The notes: generated by a model not told the origin, from the sequence alone. A DNA stretch of 64,000 nt from Sacculina carcini (GCA_916048095.2 OU696571.1:5378501-5442500), one strand, 5' to 3'; shown: positions 22,061 to 32,345, counted from the first letter of the stretch. A program made the numbers and translations.

Positions 22061-22744
22061 ATTGTACTTGGTTCCTGTATACATCGTTTACTCTTTAGCG
22101 ATACTTTCTTCCAGTGTTTTCATAGCTAGCACCATGTGATCAATTTTACCCATTGAGCTCCTGTGTTCAATGCTCTTAATCAAATCTTTGTCCTTTGTAA
22201 ACACCAAGTCCAGCATAGATGGCCGATCGTCTCCTCATATTCTGGCGACTGCTTCTACGCATTGTGTCATCAAATTATCCATAACTAGTTTCATCAACAT
22301 GCTTTCCCAAGATTTAGGTGCACCGTTGGATTCCCAGTTTTGCCAGTCGACCTCTCTGCAATTAAAGTCCCCCTTATTATTACATCTTTATTTTCCTTTG
22401 CCATTTTTTGTTTCCCAGTAAGTGTTTCTTCCTAAAGGTCTTTATATTCATCATAATCCAACGCTCTGGTTTTGGGTGGTACATACACTACAGCCGTGTA
22501 TGTGCTGTGCCTACTCCTTGACACATGTACCCCACGAAAGTCCACCTTTCCCTTTCCTGTATCACATTTGACAGCAGTTATATCTCTCTTAACCAGTAAT
22601 ATAACTCGACCCCCTGCTTTACTTTCTCTATCATTCCTAAATATTATATATTTACTGCTAAGGGCTCCTTCTATGTTCATATGTTTTTTTGCTTGGTTTC
22701 GGGTATTGCTACAATATCAGGTTCGTTGTCATTTAGGTAATATA
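22061..22744 (-). pseudogene. LINE L endonuclease fragment
   Basis: On the minus strand: NDNEPDIVAIPETKQ (APE motif with the catalytic Glu), an in-frame stop, then SKAGGRVILLVKRDI, VVYVPPKTRALDYDEYKDL. Further along, with frame breaks, come GDFNCREVDWQNWESNG, PSMLDLVFTKD and KIDHMVLAMK (SDH-like end). These are the successive motifs of an APE-type LINE endonuclease, which nicks target DNA to prime reverse transcription. Several stops and frame changes are present. It is cut at 22746 by the TIR element and at 22061 by hAT-2. Confidence 0.82.
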
Positions 22745-23642
22745 TAGGACTGTCAAAAGTATATATAGTTACTTTTTCACCTAAGGGTCACTTTTTCATA
22801 AGCTACCTAAAACTGCATGCAAAACTTGTGTACGAGAATTATAAAAAAAGTTGTTAGGTTACCAAAAGTTACTTTTTTATCGTTGGGTCACTTTATTTGC
22901 TTTTAGGTAACTTTTTTATGGTCAGGTTATCTTTTGTTATTTTTCTTGTTATGAGGTAAGTTTTCCACGAAGTTTGGTGACTTTTTGCAGATAAGAGGCA
23001 CAAAAACGGTATAAATGAGGATGAAATAGGAAAAGAAATGGAATATTAGGTCTGAATATCGAGAAACGTCAAAATTTCTGCTGTTAGGATTTAGCAATTG
23101 ATCTTCACCTTAATATATGTGCTACTCGATATTTATACGTGTTTGGGTACGCAGGATAGCGTCGTTCCATTTTAGAAAATGTCGACGAACCAGATGGTGT
23201 GGTGAGATATTTGGAGCATGGTATAGTACGATGTGTGAGCTCTCTCTACCAGACCCTCACTGTAGCACTTGACAGTACGCATTTACTTGAACAGGAATTA
23301 GCGCGTGATTTTCAGGGCGTGAGATACCGTCATTTTCCCACGTTTGACATTTATAAGACTGTGAGCACAGGGTGCTAAATATGGGAGGACGGGGACATTC
23401 ACATATGCAGTGCTTACGCTCATACTAATACACAAGCTGTAGTACGAGCTATTCGATAAAAAGTTCCATTGAAACAATATAAAGAACATTATTGCGACCA
23501 TTACTACAAATATTTACATTTGTAATTAGTGTATTTCACTTCTGTATTAGCTTTCCACTTAAAATTTCATTTTAATGGTTATGCTCCTTTTTGCGATGCT
23601 AGCCAAATAATATTAAGTCACTTTTGGTGGTTTGTTGTGAAA

Positions 23643-23741
23643 ATGGTACCATATCGGGGAGAGGGTGGAAAAATAGTTCCATATAGGGGAGAGGGTGGGA
23701 AAATAGTACCAACTCGGAAAGAGGATAGAAAAGAAGGACTG
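23643..23741 (+). repeat. Three imperfect ~33-bp tandem units
   Basis: Three units built on ACCATATCGGGGAGAGGGTG-type sequence, decaying in the third. Read in frame they give VPYRGEGGKI twice and a diverged third unit, but there is no sign of a real protein. Confidence 0.7.
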
Positions 23742-23835
23742 GTGTATTCTCTTCCTTCTGAACTGCAACCAGAAATTGACGTTTTTTGAAATAGGTTATT
23801 TTTACGAAGGTTAGGTTATTTTTAGGATACTTTTT

Positions 23836-24158
23836 ATAGGTTATTAGGTTACATAGGTTATTAGGTTACATAGGTTATTAGGTTACATAGGTTATTAGGT
23901 TACATAGGTTATTAGGTTACATAGGTTATTAGGTTACATAGGTTATTAGGTTACATAGGTTATTAGGTTACATAGGTTATTAGGTTACATAGGTTATTAG
24001 GTTACATAGGTTATTAGGTTACATAGGTTATTAGGTTACATAGGTTATTAGGTTACATAGGTTATTAGGTTACATAGGTTATTAGGTTACATAGTTTATT
24101 AGGTTACATAGGTTATTAGGTTACATAGGTTATTAGGTTACATAGGTTATTAGGTTAC
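23836..24158 (+). repeat. 17-bp minisatellite, 19 units
   Basis: The unit ATAGGTTATTAGGTTAC is repeated head to tail 19 times (323 bp) with a single substitution seen (ATAGTTT at about 24091). Each unit holds two AGGTTA motifs, the same motif scattered through the rest of the host element, so the array probably grew out of it. Confidence 0.95.
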
Positions 24159-24429
24159 ATTTTTTGTTGGCAAACAAACCGTGTATTCCATATAGCGCAC
24201 TAATCTGCAAATGCGTGATAAACATGTGATAATGCGATACAAAAGTGAAATAACATTAAAACTGATATAATATTTTAGGTTACTTTTGTAGGTTCCTTTT
24301 TCGCGAAAATAAAGTTACTTTTTTATTTTTAGGTTACTTTTTTGACAGCCCTAGTGATCACATACCATTTTTATAAATACAATGTCGTTTTAAGTTGAAA
24401 CTCATAAAATGCCATTTTCACTGAAAAAT

Positions 24430-25133
24430 GTCCAAGTATATCATTCTATAGGACGTAACTCTATTTTTCAAATATATGAATACGCTTGTAATACTAACAA
24501 CAATAACTTGAACTTGTCTTTACCGAAGTTTAGGACCACACTGTTTAAAATGAGTGTGATGAGTTAAGGACCGGAATTGTACAACTGCTTGCCTGCTGAA
24601 ATATAAGCTCTAGTAAATTGTAGCAACCCGCATCGGTTCAAAAAGCTGATACGAAAACATTTTCTTGATAACCAATATTAATTATGATCATGCTAAATAC
24701 AATTGCTCTCATAGTTGTGTTGGTCTATGCTCATTGTGTGTTGACATGTTCTTATGTTCTGTTTTATAGCCATAACCTTTGCACTCGTTGTTGTGAACTC
24801 ACGCTGTGCGGTTGTGTCCTGCAATTTGTGACTACGTCTCTAATTGTTGTTGTTAATGGTTGTACGAGTATGTCTTGTTGTTAATGGTTGTATGTCTTGT
24901 TGTTGTATTGTTGTCATATTGTATTTGTTTATATTATAAGTTCTCAAGTTAAATTAGTCTGAAGGTTTTTTGCTAAGTTTTTTTTTGCATAACGACTATT
25001 TTTCTTTGTCTGTTGAGAAGCCAATAATTGGCTTGACAGACTATGCTACTGCACTTCATTAATATTGCTTTTCTTGTGCTTGTTGTGGCAATACATTACT
25101 ACTACTACTACTACTACTACTACTACACACACA
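24430..25133 (+). mobile_element. LINE K', 3' fragment with (ACT)n tail
   Basis: The short coding remnant LPKFRTTLFKMSV, a stop, GPELYNCLPAEI, FKKLIRKHFL is the C-terminal end of a jockey/CR1-type LINE ORF2. About 480 bp of 3' noncoding sequence follow, ending in (ACT)n at 25097-25126. LINE K starts immediately downstream. The left border is approximate (24354-24440). Confidence 0.7.
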
Positions 25134-25145
25134 CACACACACACA
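25097..25145. repeat. (ACT)n then (AC)n microsatellite
   Basis: About ten ACT units followed by about ten AC units. The first part is most likely the 3' tail of LINE K'. Confidence 0.9.
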
Positions 25146-25273
25146 TTGTGTTGTGGGCTGTCATAGTGAGTGGACGTGTGTTTGAACTATCATAGTGAGT
25201 GGACGTGTGTTTGTGAGTCAGTGAAACCCAGTTGGTGTTCTAAAGTGAAGTTTGTGTTCTACCTGTGTGTGAA

Positions 25274-26121
25274 ATGGACTTGGACACTATGAAGATGCTA
25301 CCGAGCTCTCAAGAGTCGGTGTATAAATCCGCCATGGAGGCCATGGTCACACAGCTGAATGGGCGGATCAAGTGTCTCGAGGACACAATGTCTGAATAGC
25401 GGAGGAGCCTGGAGTTCTCGCAGGCGGAAATTTTTGAAAAATCAATCATAAAAGAACTTCAGTTTCAAGAAAAAACCCGAGCAACTAAGCTGAATGTGAT
25501 GAAAAATATTCTTCAGCAACTGGAAGGCCGTGCGAACAGGGCTGAAGATCATAGCCGTCGCTTGAACGTTCGAATCACTGGTATGAAGGAGGAGGGACGC
25601 GAGACCAGTGAGCAGACCACTGCTACTGTGAGGTCCCTCCTGGGTGATAAGCTGGGCCTGGAACGCTTTCAAATGGACTCTGCTTTTCGAATAGGGAAGG
25701 CGGAAGGCCCAAAATCAAGAGGCATCATGGCCACTTTTGGGTCATATATCGGCAGAGAGGCAGCGATAAGGAACGCAAACAGACTGAGGGGCACTGGTGT
25801 CTACATTAACGAGGATTTATATGCCGCTTCCCAGGAGGAAATAATTATTTGTAGGGGCAGCAAATTATTTGTAAAAGAGCGAACTGCAGCATTGACAGCG
25901 GCACCAGTGGTGGGGGAGTGGCCGCGTCTACGGCGCCGGGGGCGGTGTCGTCTCTGGCAGCGCCGATGTCTCCGGCGATGGGGGCGGTGTCGTCTCTGGT
26001 GGCGCCTGTGTGTCCGGCTGAGGGGGCAGTGTCGTCTCCAGTGGCTGGGGCTGGGACAGCTCCTGCGGCTGGGACCACCAGAACGTCTGCCTGCGGTAGA
26101 CGAGCCCCCAAAAGGAATTAA
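25274..26121 (+). pseudogene. LINE K ORF1 (RNA-binding protein), broken
   Basis: Starts at ATG 25274 (MDLDTMKMLPSS). An amphipathic, probably coiled-coil stretch (AMEAMVTQLNGRIKCLEDTMSE) ends in an in-frame TAG at 25397. The same frame then carries EGRANRAEDHSRRLNVRITGMKEEG, MDSAFRIGKAEG, RGIMATFGSYIGREAAIRNAN and LRGTGVYINEDL. This is the RRM-plus-C-terminal-domain layout of L1-type ORF1 proteins, which coat LINE RNA. After a frame change the end is an Ala/Pro-rich repeat (GAVSSLAAP, GAVSSLVAP, GAVSSPVAG; 25918-26121). A 5' stop and the frame change make it nonfunctional. Confidence 0.8.
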
Positions 26122-26239
26122 AACCAAGAAAATTGTGTGGTATGTGCTGATGAACTGTTGTTATGCACTCTTCCAGATGCACTCAAATGCCAATATGTTC
26201 TCTCCTCACACCTCAAAGTTTTAAATAGTCAGGTCTTTG

Positions 26240-26850
26240 GGAACCCATCCAGACTATGATGTCGACCAATTATTAAATTCCATATCATTTCAAGACACAA
26301 AATATCTACTACGAAAAGAAATAACACTACCAAACAATAACAATTTATATATCATGAACTTTAATAAAAGCTCAATTCCGAAAAACTTCCAATATTCAGC
26401 GAAATCAGACTATGTGAAGATTATGCACCTATGTATAACATGCCAGGGTACGATAACTATTTCAACCCTAGAAATGTCCACGGTGGAGGCATCGCTGTGT
26501 ATATTAATGATGAATTTACTACCAAAATGCTCGACAATTTTACCTTAACATCACAAGATATTGAAACACTAGGCATTGAAATATATCAGAAAAGTATATA
26601 CACAATACTTATCAATATATATAGACCTCCAAATGGGAGATTTTCTTTGAAGTTCTTTGATAACCTGCAAGGAATCCTTTTGACTGTCAGGGGTTACCGG
26701 AAGAACAAAATAGTCCATATTATGGGTGACTTCAATATCGATTTGCTAAAACCAACTGATAACTATGGTGACCTTTTGTTGCAAATGCAAAAGTTTTATC
26801 ATAGAATTCGTTTGTCATAAGGACCCCAAAAATCAACATTTTATTGATCT
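26240..26850 (+). pseudogene. LINE K endonuclease, broken
   Basis: Two overlapping frames (26240-26548 and 26431-26820) share an APE-type endonuclease. Visible are a short N-terminal part (LYIMNFNKSSIPKN), NVHGGGIAVYINDEF, INIYRPPNGRFSLKFFDNL and HIMGDFNIDLLK with the catalytic GDFN box. The conserved end (SDH) is missing because the sequence is interrupted at about 26850, just after a QHFIDL-like block. The enzyme would nick chromosomal DNA for target-primed reverse transcription. Confidence 0.82.
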
Positions 26851-27690
26851 GAGGTAAGTATTAAATAAGTTATGCATGCAACTTTTTGCAACTTTTTGTT
26901 TTTAGGGCAACTTTTGCAATTTTTTCATTTTTAAGATTAACTACATAGATTTAGGGCAATTTTGAATTTTTAGAACAACTATTTCACACTATCATGAAAA
27001 ATGTTCAGTTGTGAAGTTGTACAATGCAGCAAACGTTCATGTATTGTTAACATAAACTCGATAAGTATGCATCTGGAAAGTGGGTGAGCATTGTGTCCTT
27101 GTGTGGTGCTATACATCCTGCGTGTACATTGGACGACATACGGGCACACATATATATATAGACACAATAGAGATATCGACAATATAATATAGACATAAAT
27201 CTCGGATATAGACACTTGCATTTGTGCAATAGAATTAAACATTTATTTTTATACTTCTCGAGCCACCTTAGAGCAACTAGTCAGATCAACAGTACTTGAA
27301 TAGAATTACCGCATAATCAGATGATGTTTTATCTGCAAAATCCACTTAGACCTTGAAACATTTAAGAAAATTACAATCAAGTGAGAATTTCAAATTATAT
27401 TGTGTACTAAGTGTCAAATTATAAGTGTCACTACCAGATATCAGTGCGACAGACTCGACAGACTAGACAAGCATGTAAAACACACAATCTTAACGCAATC
27501 GCTAATGTTCAAAATGCATTAAGTAGAAACAAAAACGTGAAACTCCGAAAGTATAATGTTAAGGAGTGATTTCAGTGTTTAAATTTTGTTATCCTATTAT
27601 TTAAAATTGACGATATTTAGCAAACGATTGAGCTCAACTTATTAGCGCAACTATTTGCGATTTTAAACGCATCCAAATCCACACTGAATT
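26851..27690. other. Unassigned interruption in LINE K
   Basis: About 840 bp separate the endonuclease from the RT linker. The left part has repeated GCAACTTTTTG motifs and a short TA run near 27150. I found neither convincing terminal inverted repeats nor a coding frame. The repeated ACTTTTT motif recalls the TIR element at 22747-24351, but I could not align them. Confidence 0.45.
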
Positions 27691-27984
27691 ATCTACTGGG
27701 GAGAACACGACCAAATTCACAAAATATACAATTTCATCCCCCTTGTCAAAATACTGCAGTGGAATTTAACACCCACTTTTTGAAAACCTCTTTTGTAGCG
27801 AAAATATTGATGTCAATTTTGAATTCATATCTGAATCAAGCTAGTGGTTTCTCCATATACATGAGAACAACCGATATCACTGAGGTATATAATACCATAA
27901 ATTCATTGAAGACGAACTCGCCGGGTTTTGATGAAATTCCGCCCAAAATTTTGCAACGTCTCTAGAGTCTTATTTCCATTCCTC

Positions 27985-28206
27985 TGTGGCGTTTAGCTCG
28001 CCACGAAGCGTCACATGCAAGCAGCGAGTTCTTCGGACCGACCGTATTTGTGCATACAACAAGGGACGAGCAAGACATTACAGAAAAACATACACACAAG
28101 ATCAAACACGCACAATACGAACAAACACAACACGACACACAGGTCACTGCGCTTCTGGCAGGTACCGCCAGGTGGAGCGAGACACAGTTACACGTGGCGC
28201 ACCACA
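27985..28206 (-). repeat. 3' LTR of element E
   Basis: 222 bp; on the minus strand TGTGGTGCGCC...CGCCACA. Closely similar to 28833-29068. Confidence 0.9.
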
Positions 28207-28832
28207 GGACTCCCCCATCAGAAGCGGAGCGGTATTGATGAATTTCGATGATGATGGTGTCGGACTTACGATGATGTCGGTGAAACTTCGCCGGTATGGT
28301 AGACCGGCGCGCCATACTGCACGGCAGCACGAGGCCAAGTAGATTTCACACAATGAAGTCGACCTCGTGCTGCGCAGTTCGGTGGCGAGGTTGTTGAGCA
28401 GAAACTGCATCCAGCAAGGATTCGAGCCAATCCTGACGAATTTATGTTGACCCCTTGCTGCGCAGACGTTCGCTGTTCAGTGAGGTAAGGTTTGGCGTAG
28501 GTTAGCGGAAACTGCATCCAGCAAGAAGACGAGGCAATATTATTGTGTTGTTTTCTTGCTGCGCAGGCGTTTCCTATTCGGTGGTTTTACGTCCGGCGTC
28601 CGTAGGAGAAAAACACGATGGAGTACGGAACCGGACGGAGTCGGCCTTGGATGGTGTGATGCTGGTGCGTCTGGTCAGCAGCTGAGAGTGCGTCGCTCGT
28701 AGGGAGGCACAGAATTCTGCGACACAGACGGATAGGCGATGCGCGGAAAAACGAGGCAAAATCACAGGCAGATGAGACACAGTCAAAACAAGTTCACTCA
28801 GCATCACACCATCATCACGTCGGGGTCACCAA

Positions 28833-29068
28833 TGTGGCGTTTAGCTCGCCACGAAGTGTCACATGCAAGCAGCGAGTTCTTTGGACCGACTGTATTTGTG
28901 CATACAACAAGGGACGAGCAAGACATTACAGATAAACATACACACAAGATCAAACACGCACAATACGAACAAACACAACACGACACACAGGTCACAGCGC
29001 TTCTGGCAGGTACCGCCAGGTGGAGCGAGACACAGTTCGCCACAGTGCGCCACACGTGGCGCACCACA
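28833..29068 (-). repeat. 5' LTR of element E
   Basis: 236 bp, with a short CGCCACAGTG-type extra segment near its minus-strand start. The PBS begins one or two bases inside (28815-28831). Confidence 0.9.
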
Positions 29069-29598
29069 CCTCTTTGTCATATAATAAATATGTCCTTAAA
29101 GGAGGGATATTTCCCCAACCAGATGAAATGAGCAAAAGTAATTCCAATATTTAAATATGGAGATAAGCAAAATATAAATCATTATCGACCAACTTCAATC
29201 CTACCAGCGCTTAGTAAGGTATTTGAAAAGATAATCAGTGCGCGACTTTGTTAATATTTAGAGATAAGCAGCCTCCTGGCAAGACAACAGTTCGGCTTCC
29301 GCGAAGAACTCTCGACCGAAAATGCAATACTCAACTTTACCAATCAAGTCTATGAGGCTCTTGAAAAAAAGGAATTTGCAATGGGGTTCTCATCGATATC
29401 TCCAAGACCTTTGATAGTCTTCACCACAATATACTTCATAAAAAACTGGAACATTATGGAATCAGAGGAGTTTGCCTGAAACTTTTCAAAAACTACCTGT
29501 GCTGCAGGATACAATTTGTTCATTGTAATAATGAAAATTCATCAACTCAATTTAATGAAAAAGGCATCCCCCAAGGCTCAATCTTGGGGCCAATTCTT

Positions 29599-29606
<8 letters not shown>

Positions 29607-29640
<34 letters not shown>
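29607..29640. repeat. (AT)n microsatellite inside RT code
   Basis: About 17 AT units between the ILF and IND parts of the LINE K RT. The flanking code reads ...ILFLIYI and then NDIINASKK, so the run expanded inside an ancestral ATATATA-like codon stretch. Confidence 0.85.
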
Positions 29641-29641
<1 letters not shown>

Positions 29642-29733
29642 ATAATAAATGCAAGCAAAAAATTTCATTATACTTTATATGCCGACGATCGACAAAAAAG
29701 AGCTCAAAAGACGTGGGCAGAACTTTTTCATAA

Positions 29734-30232
29734 ATGAAGACCTCACTTACCTGCGGGCATCACAATGCTGAAAATGGTACGCGAACAGCAGCTTGTGAAG
29801 AACACAACCACCCGGAATGGAAGGATATGGGCATGGTTGAGGAATGGAGACAAGACGGTGGAGATAAATACAACGGACGACCTGCGAAAGGTTGGCATAT
29901 CAGAGCCCGATTGGCAACGGCTGAAATTGGACCACATACAATAGCATGGGGACGGAGCACACGCTGATGAACGGTGTGCGACGAATGATGTGAGTAAGCT
30001 GAATTGTCATCAAACTTGTGTGATTTCACAAAATAATGCTGAAAGCGACGAAGTGAAGCTTAAACTGCTGTGCTTGAATGTTTGTGGTTTGAAATCTAAG
30101 CTCAATTTGTTGGAATTTAAAGAAATGATTGAAGGTTATGGGATAGTTTGTCTCACGGAGATTAAATGTGATAATGCCGATATTGACAACATAAGTGAGA
30201 TACTGAATAATTTTACCTTGGCATTTAAGAAT
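29734..30232 (+). pseudogene. LINE J 5' part, start of endonuclease
   Basis: Plus-strand path MLKMVREQQLVKN, VGISEPDWQRLKLDHIQ, stop, then KLNCHQTCVISQNN, VKLKLLCLNVCGLKSKLNLLEF and YGIVCLTEIKCDNADIDN. LNVCGLKSK and CLTEIK (with the catalytic Glu) are the first two motifs of an APE-type endonuclease. It breaks off at AFKN (about 30232), where the 3' tail of LINE G' begins. The next matching motif, YVPPSTSKY, is 18.5 kb away at 48753; the central endonuclease (~100 codons) is not found in between. Confidence 0.68.
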
Positions 30233-30732
30233 TCATTCATTCATTCATTCATTTATTTGTATAGCGCTCATCCAGGGACACAAGCGCGGCAGCCTACAAC
30301 GAAGATGGGTAAATAAAAACATTAACATGAAAGGTAGGAAGATACTATGAATAATAATAATAATAGATAAATACATCTCCTTTAGCGCATATAAATACAC
30401 ATGCGCGCAAAATAACAATTGACTAGCAATAAGAAAACACATATAGCAAACACTTATACACACACAACACTCATACAATACACAATGCAGGAACAGCAAA
30501 ACAAGATGAGGTACAAAAAACAAAATAAAAATTGTGTATCGCAAATAACTAAAACAGATCACACAGAAGCATAAGGAGTAAGAGTGAGATACAGCGTCAA
30601 ACGATTGATCAAACAAATATTTAAACAACGAGGACCTGAACGAATGGAAGGATGAAGATTGAACAATGTTAGAGGGAAGAGAAATAAACAGACGCGGAGC
30701 AAAAAATGAAAACGATTTAGAAGACCAAGTAG

Positions 30733-30944
30733 ATATAGTGTCCTAGCGCCACCTTTGTTATTATACGTTCGTTTGTGTTCTTCTCAAGAGATTGCGCTAT
30801 GACATGGTTATTGTACGTTGATAATGGGCTTGTGCGACCTTGAGGGTTTTGCGGGTGGACAGTTCTGGTTGAGTTGTGTGTGTATGCGTATGTGTGAAAT
30901 AGATACTCGTGTTAAGCTGGTGTTTGGCGTCGGAGAACAGTACA
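30733..30944 (+). repeat. 5' LTR of gypsy F
   Basis: 212 bp, ends CAGTACA. One difference from the 3' LTR. Confidence 0.88.
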
Positions 30945-30993
30945 AAATTGGCGACGAGGATACTGTGGTTTTTCATATTGTTATATAATTCTA

Positions 30994-31852
30994 ATGGAGT
31001 TCGCTTCAGCCCCTCCAGCATTTCTTCCACGACCAGGCAAACCTGCTGTGCCCTGGAAGCAGTGGGAATTTGCATTCAAAAATTATTTGAAGCTATCGGT
31101 GGTGACGCTTTTCCCGACGATCGTCGGAAGGCTATTCTTCTGCACCACGTTGGTGCAGAGGCTCAGCGAGTGTACATTTCGCTACCCGAGACGCCTGAAG
31201 TGAAGGATGAGACGGCGTTCGACCGCACTTTGCGACTCCTCAGAGAGTTCTATGCTCCACGCGTCAACGTCATAGCAGAGAGGTTCGCCTTCCGCCAACG
31301 CCGCCAGACACAGTCGGAATCGACAGCCGATTTCGTCTCAGCTCTCCGCAGCCTGTCTGCCAACTGCAAATTCGGCAATCTGACGGACGAGCTCATCAGA
31401 GACCATGTGGTCGAACACACCATACACCCGCGTTTACGTGAGCGATTTTTACAGGATGCAGCTCTCACATTAGACTCACTGCTCACCACTGCAGAAGCCT
31501 ACGAGACTTCAAAGCAGCAGTCGGCTAGAATGAGCACGCTTCATCCGGAGGCCACCGAAATCAACGCTGCAACTACAGGCAACAAGCCCAGACAACCAGC
31601 AAAAGCCAGCGACACCACCAAGTGTACCGAGCACTGTACCGAGCACCAAGTGTACGCACTGTGGACGTCGACACGCCTCCCCGAGAGCACAGTTCTGCCC
31701 AGCGCGGAACTCAACGTGCAACGCATGCGGCCGCCATGGTCACTGGGGTGCCGTATGCCAGTCAAAGGGGACGGCATCAGCGCGAGACAAGAATCAACGG
31801 AGATCGGTGAGAGAGGGCACCATTCTGACATGTGGCTCGCTCGACCGGCGTA
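30994..31852 (+). pseudogene. Gypsy F gag, frame-broken
   Basis: Starts at ATG 30994 (MEFASAPPAFLPRPGKPAVPWKQW), shifts frame at about 31075-31095 and continues as EAIGGDAFPDDRRKAILLHHVG, TFDRT-like and LREFYAPRVNVIAERFAFRQR, FVSALRSLSANCKFGNLTDELIRD, ALTLDSLLTTAEAYE. A second frame change precedes a CCHC zinc knuckle at about 31700-31745 (CNACGRHGHWGAVC: C-x2-C-x4-H-x4-C). This is a standard gypsy gag: capsid followed by a nucleocapsid zinc knuckle that binds RNA. Two frame changes make it nonfunctional unless they are sequence errors. Confidence 0.85.
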
Positions 31853-31889
31853 AACTCCCTGCGATGCAGTCGTCTCCGTCGAAGGCGGT

Positions 31890-32336
31890 GCAGGCGCCAG
31901 TATGTGTCTCCAAGTTGACACGGGGGCCAGCGTGTCTGTGCTTAGTCTGCCCCTGGCGCGTCAACACTTCCGTGGCTCCAGGGTATGGCCAACCGACACG
32001 CAGCTGTTCGGTGTGGGCCGGCGGCCACTGACGGTCGTGGGCACTTTGCCGGCCTCAGTGAGAGTCGGTCAGCACAAGGCCGAGACAACATTCTTCGTGA
32101 TTGACACGCCAACTCGTGAAGGTCTCCTCGGACTGTCGACAATGTCAGAGTTAGGCCTCACGATTCGGCCGGGCGAGGGAGTTGTTGCCCAGGTCGCGGA
32201 CGATCAGCAATCGAGTGAACTGCCAGCCATCAAGGGGTTCTGTCACCGTGTTCAGCTGAAACCAGACGCTGTTCCTAAGTCGTTCCCTCTGCGACGACTT
32301 CCTCTGGCGCTCCGAGCGGAAGTGTCTGCTGAGTAG
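31890..32336 (+). pseudogene. Gypsy F aspartic protease
   Basis: The retropepsin motif DTGAS lies in CLQVDTGASVSVLSLPLARQ. The second-half block is EGLLGLSTMSELGL. It is followed by the protease-RT linker (VQLKPDAVPKSFPLRRLPLAL). The frame ends in a TAG (32334-32336) that is in frame with RT, so protease and RT form one reading frame interrupted by a single stop. The protease would mature gag-pol. Confidence 0.87.
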
Positions 32337-32345
32337 GAAAAGCTG

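Larger units (their letters stand above)
11600..22746 (-). mobile_element. LINE L, split by four later insertions
   Basis: Pieces of one APE-type LINE lie collinear on the minus strand: endonuclease (22744-22061), a short stretch (21723-21702), endonuclease-RT linker (19754-19456), RT (18054-16690) and the C-terminal end (SSFKLLLDK followed by a stop, 11901-11863). They are separated by hAT-2, element C, LINE M and gypsy B. The coding path continues across the B insertion (PIISSFK is split exactly at the AACT target site) and across C (AGCC target site). Its RT resembles jockey/CR1-type enzymes. The outer 3' end (~11600) is approximate, and the 5' end is cut by the TIR element at 22747. Confidence 0.85.
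22747..24351. mobile_element. TIR element (TA target) carrying minisatellites
   Basis: The left end GGACTGTCAAAA and the reverse complement of the right end GGGCTGTCAAAA form inverted repeats. TA flanks both sides (22745-22746, 24352-24353), consistent with a Tc1/mariner-like or other TA-targeting element. 1605 bp, no transposase frame. The interior is full of GGTTACTTTTT-like motifs and contains the arrays at 23643-23741 and 23836-24158. It interrupts the 5' part of LINE L. The superfamily is uncertain. Confidence 0.72.
27985..29068 (-). mobile_element. Element E: miniature (TRIM-like) LTR retrotransposon
   Basis: LTRs at 27985-28206 (222 bp) and 28833-29068 (236 bp; the right copy has an extra ~14 bp) enclose only 626 bp. 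CCTC flanks both sides (27981-27984, 29069-29072). The PBS (TGGTGACCCCGACGTG on the minus strand) touches the right LTR and a purine tract (TGATGGGGGAGTCC) touches the left LTR. There is no gag or pol. The polypurine end closely resembles that of gypsy H (CTCCGCTTCT...GGGAGTC|TGTGGTGCGC), suggesting H-type elements as the source of enzymes. Confidence 0.9.
27700..29715 (+). pseudogene. LINE K reverse transcriptase, split by element E
   Basis: Before the insertion: the linker and RT start (TDITEVYNTINSLKTNSPGF, EIPPKIL; 27759-27965). After it (from 29073): GYFPNQMK with a stop, HYRPTSILPALSKVFEKII, ARQQFGFREELSTENAI, a degraded catalytic block (SKTFDSLHHNIL with frame errors), GIPQGSILGPILF and YADD close to 29680. 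Between ILF and YADD the code is invaded by an (AT)n run (29607-29640). The sequence ends soon after YADD. RT would copy LINE RNA at the nick; here it is dead. Confidence 0.82.
25146..29725 (+). mobile_element. LINE K, with two internal interruptions
   Basis: Collinear ORF1 (25274), endonuclease (26240-26850) and RT (27700-29715) on the plus strand. It is broken by an unassigned ~840-bp stretch (26851-27690) and by element E (27985-29068, CCTC target duplication). Many stops and frame changes; dead copy. The 3' end is lost near 29725 where LINE J starts. Confidence 0.8.

Noticed and set aside
23836..24158. Regular short repeats that could be taken for a CRISPR array
   Set aside because: Units are head to tail with no spacers and lie in eukaryotic DNA inside a TIR element. 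It is a minisatellite.
25801..26127. Several overlapping GC-rich open frames (Arg/His-rich or Ala/Pro-rich) on the minus strand
   Set aside because: Shadow frames of the ORF1 repeat region, without motifs of their own.
26851..27690. A second copy of the 22747-24351 TIR element
   Set aside because: Only short ACTTTTT motifs are shared; no matching ends or collinear alignment could be seen.
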